Assembly: GCF_027319265.1 (NCBI RefSeq)
Contig: NZ_DAHVNP010000028.1
Location: forward strand, 86,542 to 150,541
Length of the DNA: 64,000 bases
Source: Ferrimicrobium sp.
GTDB lineage: Bacteria; Actinomycetota; Acidimicrobiia; Acidimicrobiales; Acidimicrobiaceae
Reading direction: 5' to 3'
Position numbers and translations under genes: made by a program. The notes under the pieces are model-generated. The model was not told the origin of the DNA, ran no database searches, and was given only the letters and a program-made list of their open reading frames with translations. Below, piece after piece: positions 9,401 through 17,371 of the stretch. The first letter of the stretch is position 1. Every line of letters begins with the position of its first letter.

Positions 9401-12400
9401 GTCACCATCGGTAAGACCGCTGACCTGATAGCTATCGGTTGAGACGTCAAAGGTCTGGGAACCCTTGGTCACGGTGTTTGTCAGGGTCACCTGATAGGCC
9501 GGAGGGCTACCAAGGGAGTTCCCCCCGAGTTCACTGCTCGTGGGCGCGTCCCACGACAGCGAGAGACCATTGGTGATGGGGGTCGAGGCCAGATTGAGGG
9601 GACCCGAGACCGTTCCAGCTGCCGGAGTGGCGCCGATGCTAGAGGGGTTCGACGCAAAGCCGTTCCCGTTGAGCGCCACCACGTAGAAGGTATAGGCGGT
9701 ACCAGGAGTAAGACTCTGGATGGTGTCGGTCAGGTCGCTAGTGGTGGTGGAACCAACCTTGGCGCCACCTGCGTACCAAGTAACCTGATAGCTCGTGACC
9801 GCACCGGAGGCAGTCTGGCTCGCGGAACTCGGTGCCTCCCAGCCCAGGCTTACAGCCGAAGGACCGATATCGGTCAACGCAAGGTTCCTCACCGGATTCG
9901 GAGCCCCGTAGGCGACAAAGGGAGCGGCAAAGGTCGTACCTGACGCACCGGAAGAGGCCACTGGCGTGATCTCAACGAAGAGCGTCTGGCCCTCATAGCT
10001 TTGGGGAATCGAGAGATTTGCACTATAGGTGCTACCTGACTCGCCCGCCTGCTCTGAGCCTACAACCAAATTGCCAAAGGCGTCCGAGACGGCGACCTGG
10101 TACTGTGTTGATCCAGGACCGGTGAAGCTCACCTTGATGCTGCCAGGTGCATTATTGGTCACCGATGCATTGCTCACCTCCGTTGAGTACGGAGTCGCTC
10201 CAGCGGGTGAGGTACCTGGCATGCCAGCCACACCTGTACCACCAACTCCAGAGTAGGGAACCACCGTGGCACTGTAGATATCCGCTGGATTAAGATCGGT
10301 CAGGGTGTCGGTATAGGTGGTCACCCCATCGGCGGTGGTTGACGCAACGGCGCTTGCCGCGACCGTCGTAGATCGAGCCGCATACGAGCCTGCGGTGAGG
10401 TTGATCACAAAGCTCTTGGGCATTGCATACCCATCACCGGCTTGCACCTGCCAGCTGATGTTAAGAGCGCCGGTCTCAGAGTCAGTGGCCTGCAGGTTCA
10501 CATTCTCGACGGGAGACGTCGCTAAGTTCTGTGCCTCAGCCTCATTCCCCGAGTAGACCGTCGGCCCATAGATCACCGGGCCATTGGCACCCTCCAAGAG
10601 GGTCGTAACACCAATCGAATAGGTATCCGCCTCGTTCAGGTCAGTGAAGACAGTACTCGTGGTCGTGACCGTTACCGGAGCACCGACTGCAACGTTGGCT
10701 GTGGTGCCGTCCTTGTACAGCTGGACCTGATACCCCGTTACGCTCAAGCCATTCGTTGACCCTGCGGTAGGGGGTTCCCAGCTCGCGCTCATCGACGGCA
10801 TAGAACTTGTCGACCCAGGGGCGAGCACGATATTCGAGACACCGGCACTCATGCCCTGGTTCATAGTCAGGTTTCCCGCCAAGGTGGCACTGGCACCTAG
10901 TGCATCATTGGTGGGGCCATTGACATAGACAGGCATCACCGTAATGCCGTAGGTATAACCAGCGATCAACCCGTCAACAAGCACCGAGCAATTACCCTGC
11001 GTGCAGTCGAAGGCGGCGACGTTCGAGGAGGCTCCGGTGGTTCCAGAGGCCGGGAAGTACGCGGTAGCTGCGGGAACACCGTTGGTGCCGGTGGCCACCA
11101 CGTCATAGCCCTTGATATTCCATCCAGGTGAGGTGGAGCCTGTCGGTGCAACGAAGCTGAGGCTCGCCATCGTTGGACTACCGTTTTGATCATTCACAAC
11201 AGTCGCCGCGATGTTGCTCACACCAGGCAGCTCAAGCGCGGAGTCGGTCACCGTACCCGGCATAGGGGATGAACTCGCACTGCCAACGGCGCTCCCATCC
11301 AACGAGTAGTTCGCGATTACAGTGACGTTGAGGTTCTGGCCCACCCCAAAGAGTAGCGAGCTGCTGGAACTCTGCAACGTCTCGCTAAACGTGCTCGTCG
11401 AGTTCGCAAAGGGTCCATAGGTGTAGCTCTTTCCGGTCGCCTGGTTCGATACCTTGATCGAGTAGGTAGCGCTGAGACCCGATGGGTTAGTAGCCTGGGG
11501 CGTCTGGCCAGCAACAGTGAGCTCGAGTGCGCCACCCGTGCTTGAGAAGCCCAACGAGCTGATCGAGGGTTGTGGCAACGCCGCATAGGTCGTGGCAAGA
11601 CCGGGCAGCGTCGCCGATCCAACGAAGGTGCCAGAGGTGGCCCCATAAAGTGGGTATCGCGCGAGGACGATGACTCCATACTCGGTGCCCGGCACCAAGC
11701 CAGTCAGCGTCGTGGAGGTAACCGCACTGTGGGTCGCTGGTGCGATCCCAACGACGGTCTTGAGGCTGCTCAGCAGCATCACTGGATTCGTCGCGGTGGA
11801 CTCAAGCGCGTTCAGCGGAGCATAGAGCAGCGTATAGGAGCTCGGAGCGATCGAACCGGTGCCATCCGAGAGCGGAATCGACGGCGAAGCATCCCAGCTG
11901 ACGTTTAAGGCAGGAGAGCCGTTTGCGTACTCCGTCTTCATACTCGGTGCGGTGAGCGATAGGAGTGACTGGGTAGGCATATACAGTGAGTCACTCGCCG
12001 ATGCGCCAACGGTCGTTTGGCTCGCCTCAGCGGTGTCGGTATAATTGGCATAGACGAGGGCTTCGTAGGTGGTGGCACTTGCGAAACCACTCGTGATGCC
12101 TGCTGGAATAGCGAGGTTGTAAGCCGTCGAGGTACCGGAGGCACCGACACTGTTATCGACCCAGTAGACGTTGGCGTTGTTGGTGGGGTCGACGATCTCT
12201 ACCGTGAAGCCATTCAACGCATAGCCTGAGGGAACATCCTTAGTCGTTGGGCCAGTCCAGCTCACGGTCCCACCGAGATCCTGAGACATCGCAAAGACGA
12301 CATTTTGTGGCCCAGGGAGCTGGGCTTGATTGGTGATCATGATCGTCGAGGGGTTGGAGTTCGAGATACCAACCTCACTCGAGCCGTTGTAGAAGGTGGC

Positions 12401-13861
12401 CTCGACGGTTGCGGTGACGGTGTCACCGACGACCATGGGGAACTCATTGGAACTCACGGAAAAGTCAAGACTCTGGCCCCAGCCGAGGGTCGTAGGAGTC
12501 TGGTAGACACTGTAAGTTCTCGAACCATCGGTGAGCACGATCTGGTACTGGGCCTTGATTCCAGCAGCTCCCTGGGTCGGTGCGGCTGGGGTGTTGAAGG
12601 ACCCACTCACCTGCAACGTAGAGGCACCGGTCTCGGCCGAGGTGAGACTCGTCAGGGTCGGAGCACCCAGAGAGCTATTCGCGAGGAACGTGCCGGTCTG
12701 TGGAGCGCCCGTGAAGGTGCCATTGCCGTTCGACCAGATGACAGAGACCGAGTAGTTGTAGGTAAGCCCCTGGGTCACGTCAAAGACAGCGCTCTGGGTC
12801 TTAGCGGAACTGTTGTAGCCTACCGTCTGGGTCGTTGGCGTACCGGCGGTAGAGGCATAGGTTACCTGGTAACCCTTGGGCGTATAGGGCTCGTTATCGA
12901 CAGTCGTTGCCGCCACGCTATCCCAACTGATCGTCTCCTGCGGGTTCGCAAAAGTGCTCTGATCGGCATAGGAGGGAGTGGCCGTCATGCCCTGAACCTG
13001 GGGCAGCTGGGGAGTAAGATCCTTGACTGACGGTACGGTCGACGCATAGGTCGTGGTCAATGGGACTGGGGCCGCGGTGAGGTCCGCTGTCAAGCTGTAG
13101 TCAGCGGTCACCAGATAGCTGTACTCATGCCCAGGGGTAAGGCCTGAGAAGTTGGTCGAATAGCTGCCTGTACTGTTAGGCGACACCGTCTTTGGTCCAC
13201 CAACAACAGCACCACTTTTGTTAAGCACCGTCACTGTGAAACCGTCGAGCTTCGCACCCACATTTGAATCGACATAGCCGCTCTCCGGCCCTGAGAACGC
13301 GACGGCCACATTAGCGAGCTGATCGGTGGCGTTGAGCGAGTACTGAGGGGCAACGGGAACCGATGGGTAATCGGTGGGGGAAAAAGCGCTGGTCGTGACC
13401 GCTACGAGGCTGCTAGCGCTGTTGAGCCTCCACACCGAGTTACCAAGATCGGTAGCCACGGTGTCTCCATTCACATTTGTTGGATACTGGATGAAATCAA
13501 CGGCGGCTCCAGGTGCGAGGGGGCTAGGTAGGGTTGCCAGCAAGCTGTCGGGATTAGGGGGAGTAGCCTGTGTCGGGTACAGGTCTACGAAATAGGGATT
13601 TCCCCTCGGTGGGAAGATTTGAAGCGCATAACCTCCCACACCATTCGGAGGCGGGGTTAGGGCACCGTTGGCCGTGACGGTGATCGTGTACGACGCTGGG
13701 GTGGCGGCGTAGAACATCTTGGTGATTGCCGTAGCAGAGTTCGAAGTCGGTTGTGCGAATGCAGGTGCGGCACCGATTGCAATGACTCCAACGGTGGTCA
13801 GTCCTAAAGCCGCTCCTACGCGAAGTGCGGCCGATCCATGGTGCTTGAGTGAACGCTTCAT
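6476..13861 (-). CDS. Giant secreted fibronectin type III / propeller-repeat surface protein
   Basis: This protein has 2461 residues. Residues 1-36 form a Sec signal peptide (basic MKRSLKHHG, hydrophobic core, cut after APAFA). The body, from about residue 160 to 2130, is a long run of fibronectin-III-like domains of roughly 90-100 residues, on the order of twenty. They show the recurrent pattern of a conserved W, then SYxV/GYxV, then a 'L-xPG-x-Y-x-F-x-V' strand (for example LTPGTAYTFYVVALN). A Ser/Thr/Val-rich linker follows (PSTSSLSVTPSTSSSV). The last 300 or so residues carry repeats of the type AADGGVFNFGSAGLYGTTYS and LTGSRPLNAPIVGIA, the same family as the protein at 57744-58796. There is no LPxTG motif and no C-terminal membrane helix, so it is probably released or held non-covalently. 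A role as surface, matrix or adhesion protein is inference. The ribosome site AAAGGAT lies just upstream, preceded by two hairpins. Confidence 0.9.
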   Translation of the reverse strand: MKRSLKHHGSAALRVGAALGLTTVGVIAIGAAPAFAQPTSNSATAITKMFYAATPASYTITVTANGALTPPPNGVGGYALQIFPPRGNPYFVDLYPTQATPPNPDSLLATLPSPLAPGAAVDFIQYPTNVNGDTVATDLGNSVWRLNSASSLVAVTTSAFSPTDYPSVPVAPQYSLNATDQLANVAVAFSGPESGYVDSNVGAKLDGFTVTVLNKSGAVVGGPKTVSPNSTGSYSTNFSGLTPGHEYSYLVTADYSLTADLTAAPVPLTTTYASTVPSVKDLTPQLPQVQGMTATPSYADQSTFANPQETISWDSVAATTVDNEPYTPKGYQVTYASTAGTPTTQTVGYNSSAKTQSAVFDVTQGLTYNYSVSVIWSNGNGTFTGAPQTGTFLANSSLGAPTLTSLTSAETGASTLQVSGSFNTPAAPTQGAAGIKAQYQIVLTDGSRTYSVYQTPTTLGWGQSLDFSVSSNEFPMVVGDTVTATVEATFYNGSSEVGISNSNPSTIMITNQAQLPGPQNVVFAMSQDLGGTVSWTGPTTKDVPSGYALNGFTVEIVDPTNNANVYWVDNSVGASGTSTAYNLAIPAGITSGFASATTYEALVYANYTDTAEASQTTVGASASDSLYMPTQSLLSLTAPSMKTEYANGSPALNVSWDASPSIPLSDGTGSIAPSSYTLLYAPLNALESTATNPVMLLSSLKTVVGIAPATHSAVTSTTLTGLVPGTEYGVIVLARYPLYGATSGTFVGSATLPGLATTYAALPQPSISSLGFSSTGGALELTVAGQTPQATNPSGLSATYSIKVSNQATGKSYTYGPFANSTSTFSETLQSSSSSLLFGVGQNLNVTVIANYSLDGSAVGSASSSPMPGTVTDSALELPGVSNIAATVVNDQNGSPTMASLSFVAPTGSTSPGWNIKGYDVVATGTNGVPAATAYFPASGTTGASSNVAAFDCTQGNCSVLVDGLIAGYTYGITVMPVYVNGPTNDALGASATLAGNLTMNQGMSAGVSNIVLAPGSTSSMPSMSASWEPPTAGSTNGLSVTGYQVQLYKDGTTANVAVGAPVTVTTTSTVFTDLNEADTYSIGVTTLLEGANGPVIYGPTVYSGNEAEAQNLATSPVENVNLQATDSETGALNISWQVQAGDGYAMPKSFVINLTAGSYAARSTTVAASAVASTTADGVTTYTDTLTDLNPADIYSATVVPYSGVGGTGVAGMPGTSPAGATPYSTEVSNASVTNNAPGSIKVSFTGPGSTQYQVAVSDAFGNLVVGSEQAGESGSTYSANLSIPQSYEGQTLFVEITPVASSGASGTTFAAPFVAYGAPNPVRNLALTDIGPSAVSLGWEAPSSASQTASGAVTSYQVTWYAGGAKVGSTTTSDLTDTIQSLTPGTAYTFYVVALNGNGFASNPSSIGATPAAGTVSGPLNLASTPITNGLSLSWDAPTSSELGGNSLGSPPAYQVTLTNTVTKGSQTFDVSTDSYQVSGLTDGDPYTVSVRAQVVSATTGNDFWSHAATLGADTATTPVVAPDAVTGLKALVSGGQVLVTWNRVSGATDYRVSVDGAAPVSTNDANAYAFAATAGQEYTVEVFAMNGEAQGTPNEVTEFVSSGPVMPSIAEVGPNTQIGSTYPSMTSPATTHDVTVNFTAPVSIGSAEVSSYTITLYSLNGIQGSSPSPIATVTVPISAVLQGLNGEIYSHTFAGIPDGTTVAANVSANTGANDSVSSQTDSIAVVGRLGAPSAINATPGSHEISLHVNAPVTDNGATPTSLVIYYEGSDGIVHVVNVAHPTVSQGVWSYTLGGLTNGESYQVWVAFANQNGEIGQAGQATDVATTGTSLTPYTPFPSTAPTTVVSATPVRSGTVNVGFTALPSEYNPQYVITYYTSGGAIQTMVVPPTTIPTGQMYTVPVTGLTNGDRYKFTVTAYAGFVGNTGPGGKLVEGSPPHAEATPYGLPGMVTVTSLTTGSDGFSMKWSAPAGGGTSITGYSYTVSTSAGVVDSGTTTSTSLSRSSLTNGTDYTVSIYATNVIGNGPTTTLSVIPESAAPKVTNLVVTPTAGDASVSLSIPQATEGNSSSAITGYEYRYGPTNVGFDSGWIQVPSTETGTNPIVTDVTGLTNGTEYSFEVRALSGTVASAYPTVSATPTAPAVVPPSTSPGGVTTITRTVTVVEPSTSSLSVTPSTSSSVVDSVPYAMIAADGGYFNHGAPYDNSLPGENIATGAVVGGAPAGTNGYWMVTSNGTVYDFGSAHSFGNVTNLSGKVIGMASTPDGGGYWVATNSGNIYAFGNAANYVGVSKYGITGLSGSRPLNAPIVGIAALPNGNGLYLVAADGGVFNFGSAGLYGTTYSLGLTGLTGSRPLNAPIVGIAVDPEGTGYLLIAADGGVFNLGSAQFQGSTYTYGITGLTGDHPLNAPIIGGAFGPTVNGKQGYYLFAADGGVFNFGSAPYEGSDASLKLAKPMVTGFVFPS

Positions 13862-13883
13862 CTGTTGTCATCCTTTCGACACG

Positions 13884-13921
13884 AGCTGGTCTCCCAGCTA
13901 CTGCTTTTGGTCCTCTGGACC
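13884..13921 (-). promoter_or_regulatory. Two stem-loops in the leader of the giant repeat-protein gene
   Basis: Read on the minus strand, GGTCC-AGA-GGACC (13909-13921) is followed by AGCTGG-GAGA-CCAGCT (13884-13899), the latter capped by a GNRA-type tetraloop. Both sit between the AT-rich promoter region and the ribosome site at about 13867-13877. They may stabilise the very long mRNA or regulate its translation. I could not match them to a known riboswitch class. Confidence 0.45.
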
Positions 13922-14306
13922 GATTTTGATAAGAAACCAAACTTTTCCTAAAGTTCCGAGCGGCTCGTGTCGATATCTATTTTGTTGGAAGAATATCGTT
14001 TTAGCCGTGTGGACACTTTTACTACAGGGTCTATTTGTGGTGTCCCCTGAAATCCCTCCCTGATACTACTTGCCTGACCGACCTTGAGCATCCGCTATCT
14101 TACTACCCCACTGAGGGTGTTGCGTCAGTTTTGCGATCTTTTTCTCAAGTTTGGCGCTTTTAGTGCCGATAACAGCCACAAACCTGCATATCCACCACAT
14201 TTTGACGTCCGGACCGGCACTTCACCACGCTCCCGAGTCCACCAACCATGCAATCCGCTGAGAACGATTTTTACGCGTTACCCACAACATCTGGCAGGAT
14301 AGTCCC
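13922..14306. other. AT-rich divergent promoter region
   Basis: About 385 bp separate the starts of the giant secreted protein (minus) and the Moco oxidoreductase (plus). It is visibly richer in A/T than the surroundings, notably 13922-14050, as expected for divergent promoters. I see no gene here and cannot assign exact promoter boxes. Confidence 0.5.
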
Positions 14307-14981
14307 ATGGCATCACCACCACCTCGAAATGCCGGGACTCAACATACCGGGAGACGCGTCGGGCGTCGGGTCTTTCTCTCCGTACTCGGTGCCGGTGTCG
14401 TCACTACGCTCTTTGGCCACGATATCGCCCAAACCATCAGCGGTCTCGCCAACTCCGGTGGATTTAGCCTCGGCGGTTTCGAGATCTATACCGTGACCGG
14501 TTCGATCCCAGATATCAAACCAGCCACCTATCGTCTCCGAATCGATGGCCATATCGAACATCCCCTGGAGCTAACCTATGAAGACCTACGATCGATGGTC
14601 CATCACGAGGTCACCTTCACCTTTACCTGTGTCACTGGATGGACCGTGCCAAATACCCACTGGCGAGGGGTACGGCTTGCGGACCTGATAACTCAGGTGC
14701 GGCCTCACGCCGATGTCCACGGTCTTGAGTTTTACAGCGCTGACGGGGTCTACACCGATTCTCTAAGTCTTGCAGAGGCGAAGCGCAGCGATGTGCTCCT
14801 TGCCATGGACCTCGGAGGAAAACCCATCTCCGCCGATCATGGTGCTCCGGTCCGCCTCCTGGTGCCAGACATGTATGGTTACAAGTCCGTGAAGTGGCTA
14901 GACAAGATCAGCTTTGTCTCTCAACAGGTACCGGGTTACTGGGAACAGCGGGGCTATCCAGTCAATGCCACCATCTCCTGA
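14307..14981 (+). CDS. Tat-exported molybdopterin-dependent oxidoreductase (YedY/MsrP-like)
   Basis: A 224-residue protein with a twin-arginine signal at the N-terminus: RRVGRRVFLSVLGAG (residues 16-30), then a short hydrophobic stretch. The rest is a sulfite-oxidase/YedY-type Moco domain. Visible are TYRLRIDGHIEHPLELTYED, the cofactor-ligand cysteine C108 in TFTFTCVTGW, then WRGVRLADLI and the GAPVRLLVPDMYGYKSVKW segment typical of the family. It is expected to fold around the cofactor in the cytoplasm and then be exported. In E. coli the relative MsrP repairs oxidised methionine with electrons from the heme membrane protein MsrQ. Here the next gene (17-bp overlap) encodes a cytochrome b membrane protein that would play that part. 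The substrate is not known; it is shorter than E. coli MsrP. Confidence 0.88.
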   Translation: MASPPPRNAGTQHTGRRVGRRVFLSVLGAGVVTTLFGHDIAQTISGLANSGGFSLGGFEIYTVTGSIPDIKPATYRLRIDGHIEHPLELTYEDLRSMVHHEVTFTFTCVTGWTVPNTHWRGVRLADLITQVRPHADVHGLEFYSADGVYTDSLSLAEAKRSDVLLAMDLGGKPISADHGAPVRLLVPDMYGYKSVKWLDKISFVSQQVPGYWEQRGYPVNATIS

Positions 14982-15582
14982 ACGCCACGAAACAATCCGA
15001 CCGGTTGGCAAGGCCGTACGTTTCGCGGCCTTCGAGAAGCTGATCCACTGGGTCATCGCGGTCGCGATGCTAACCTTGCTTGCCACTGGCTTGATTCTGT
15101 GGGTGCCCGCCCTCTCTGCGCACCTACCACGACCACTCATCAATCGCATCCATATCGACACCGGCATCACCGCGACCATCGTCATGATCCTCTCGTTGAT
15201 CGGACCGTGGGGTAGAACTCTTCGTAAAGATCTTCACGAACTGATGATCGCGCCGGTCGATCAGCTCAACTCCTGGACCGGAGTCATCGGTGATTGGCTG
15301 CATCGCGCCGCCCCATCGCCAGAGAGTGACAGACCCGAGAGGTTCAACGTTGGCCAACGCCTCTTTACTGCAGCAATGGGCGCTCTTGCAATCCTCGCGG
15401 TCCTCACTGGATTCGCCCTGCGCACACCCGGGCGGATCCCATTATCCATCCAAGGGGGTGCTGAATTCACCCACGAGCTCGTCTTCTTCATCATCTTCGT
15501 GTTGGTGATTGGCCACATCACCAAAGCACTCATGAGCCTCCGCCGAGACCAGTGTACGAAGGGAAATCCTCGACAACCGTAA
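14965..15582 (+). CDS. Membrane cytochrome b (cytochrome b561 / formate dehydrogenase gamma-like)
   Basis: A 205-residue protein with four hydrophobic helices: FEKLIHWVIAVAMLTLLATG, TGITATIVMILSLIG, LFTAAMGALAILAVLTGFAL and HELVFFIIFVLVIGHITKA. Histidines placed for two b hemes are visible in LIHWV, NRIHIDTG, EFTHELV and VIGHITKA, matching the formate-dehydrogenase-gamma / Ni-Fe-hydrogenase cytochrome b fold. I chose the ATG at 14965 (MPPSPERHE), which overlaps the preceding gene by 17 bp and implies translational coupling. It most likely passes quinol electrons to the exported Moco enzyme, forming a two-component system of the MsrPQ kind. Confidence 0.87.
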   Translation: MPPSPERHETIRPVGKAVRFAAFEKLIHWVIAVAMLTLLATGLILWVPALSAHLPRPLINRIHIDTGITATIVMILSLIGPWGRTLRKDLHELMIAPVDQLNSWTGVIGDWLHRAAPSPESDRPERFNVGQRLFTAAMGALAILAVLTGFALRTPGRIPLSIQGGAEFTHELVFFIIFVLVIGHITKALMSLRRDQCTKGNPRQP

Positions 15583-16180
15583 CGCTTAGCCATGGCAAGG
15601 AGCCTCTCAAACATACGAGGGTTCTCAATAACCCACTGCGCCAGCCATAGCCTCGGCGCATGACCGCGTTGCTCTCACCCAAGTAGGCGCCCGTTTTGTG
15701 GAATCTCCGACAACCAACAGCACCGCCCTGACCCCTCGCCTTCTGGTGCTCCACCGCGCAGCGCGACCAGCCCCCGCCAGGGTCCGAACATCGGATGCGA
15801 CGGTTTCCCCTACCCTGACTACGTGCACAGATAGGAAAGACCTTACGCAAAGAGCGAGTCCGAGCACCACGGCTTCGCATATGGGCCAGCGACATTCAGA
15901 CAAGTCAACGCTGGCACACTGCCTCGCGAACCAATGGCGACTACTCGCCGCAGCGCTGGCAGCGACCATACCCGTCACAAAGTGGCCAAACCAAAGGTTA
16001 CGTGCTGTCCCAGGGACGTAAAGACACGAACGCAATACGAACCATCTCTACGCCCCTTCACCTACGACGACCAGTGATCTGGCTACGACAACCAACGCAA
16101 GTACGCCCTCAGCGCCCGATCTTGTAGCAGCCCACAATCAACCCAGGGGAGCGCCGAGCGACGCCAGCAATGTTAGAGGA
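15583..16180. other. Intergenic region, no gene recognised
   Basis: About 600 bp between the convergent cytochrome b and L,D-transpeptidase genes. There are open frames on both strands (up to 136 codons on the minus strand at 15625-16035), but their composition is Arg/Ala/Ser-rich without domain resemblance and they lack ribosome sites. I treat them as non-coding. No clear terminator hairpin with a T-run was found. Confidence 0.5.
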
Positions 16181-17305
16181 TTAGAGGACGGTCACCATGG
16201 TCCCGATGTGCAACATCGGATACACCACCGCTGCCGTCGGAATCGGGAGTTCCACGCAGCCATCGCTCTGTGGGAATCCATAGGCCGCACGAGGATAACC
16301 ATGGACAGCGACTGACCCGTGAAAATAGTTGATCCAGTGAACGAGCACGTGGTAATGGGTGCCATTCAAGTTTGTACCGCTCATGTAACCTTGCTTCTCG
16401 CGCAAGAAGATCGGCCACGTTCCAGCATGGGTGTCATCTGCACCCGCTCCCGTGTTACAGATGCTGGTCAACACAACCTTGCCATCGATCCAGACCTTGA
16501 GAGTCTCAGGTAGTGGGGACTTGGCGACATAGACATATGAGTAGGGGTTCGGATCCAACTGATGTTGGGCGACCGCAGCCAGTAGCGCCGACCATACCGC
16601 CGCCGAGGGCTCCCCGTTGATCGGCAAATTGCTGACGTTTTCAAAGGCCATAATTGCGGCCTGGGTCGCTACCCCCCACGAGCCAGGGTAAAACGTCGCC
16701 TGCAACGACGACGGCTCATCGGACCAGCGCAGATTGAAGTTGCCCTTTTGGACTAGGGCCAGATCCGCGTTGGAGGCAAGTCGACTGGTGGCCTTAAAGC
16801 TGTAAGGCAGATAGTTCAGCTGGGCGAGCAGCTGCTGCATCCTCAACAACGACCCTTGGGCGATCGAGAAGGAGACCTGCTCCGGATTTTGCATGCGCTG
16901 GCCCGAGGTCGCAAGAATCCCCGTCGGCCCCCCAGGAATGGTGACACTCTCCGTACCACCCGGGGTGTAACTTCCATCAGGAGCGAACTCAATCGTGGTT
17001 GGATTCTCCAAGAACCAAGAACCGGCGACCGGCGGACTCAAGGTTGGCATCGGGGTATGCGAACTGATGGAGGTCGAGAAACCGATCGTGATCGGCTGGT
17101 TGGGACGCACCTTGGTGGCTCCGGGGCCCGGTGACACCGAGGCAACGACCACATTTGCGCTACTACCAGAGCTGGCAGAATCATTCGAGGTGAGGGTCGC
17201 AGAGGAGCTGCCGTGCAGACTTGGTACTACCACAATACCGACGGCGACCAGCAGCACCACCACGACGCCGACAGCGAGAAGCATAATTTTTTTGGAGAAT
17301 TCCAC
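16181..17305 (-). CDS. L,D-transpeptidase (YkuD domain) with Ig-like and peptidoglycan-binding regions
   Basis: A 374-residue exported or membrane-anchored protein. Residues 6-30 are a signal/anchor helix (IMLLAVGVVVVLLVAVGIVV). An Ig-like segment follows (about 55-150: SPGPGATKVRPNQPITIGFS), resembling bacterial 'Big_5' domains. A peptidoglycan-binding-like region (about 155-255) has the pattern YPGSWGVATQAAIMAFENVS and LPINGEPSAAVWSALL. The YkuD catalytic domain closes the protein with HGYPRAAYGFPQSDGCVELP, where the first His and the S-x-G-C motif with the nucleophilic Cys are intact. Such enzymes make 3-3 peptidoglycan cross-links in actinobacteria and act outside the membrane. It is monocistronic here, divergent from a membrane protein gene. 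Confidence 0.92.
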   Translation of the reverse strand: MEFSKKIMLLAVGVVVVLLVAVGIVVVPSLHGSSSATLTSNDSASSGSSANVVVASVSPGPGATKVRPNQPITIGFSTSISSHTPMPTLSPPVAGSWFLENPTTIEFAPDGSYTPGGTESVTIPGGPTGILATSGQRMQNPEQVSFSIAQGSLLRMQQLLAQLNYLPYSFKATSRLASNADLALVQKGNFNLRWSDEPSSLQATFYPGSWGVATQAAIMAFENVSNLPINGEPSAAVWSALLAAVAQHQLDPNPYSYVYVAKSPLPETLKVWIDGKVVLTSICNTGAGADDTHAGTWPIFLREKQGYMSGTNLNGTHYHVLVHWINYFHGSVAVHGYPRAAYGFPQSDGCVELPIPTAAVVYPMLHIGTMVTVL

Positions 17306-17371
17306 CTACATCACCCTGTCCTCCAGTATAGCAACGCAGCTGAAGATAGTCTGAACAATCGTCACCGAGCT

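Noticed and set aside
13884..13921. A c-di-GMP or c-di-AMP riboswitch in the leader of the giant gene
   Set aside because: The conserved bases of those classes were looked for and not found; only two plain hairpins are visible.
15625..16035. 136-codon minus-strand frame in the gap before the L,D-transpeptidase gene
   Set aside because: Composition is Arg/Ala/Ser-rich with no structure-like pattern; opposing frames of similar length overlap it, typical of chance in GC-leaning DNA.
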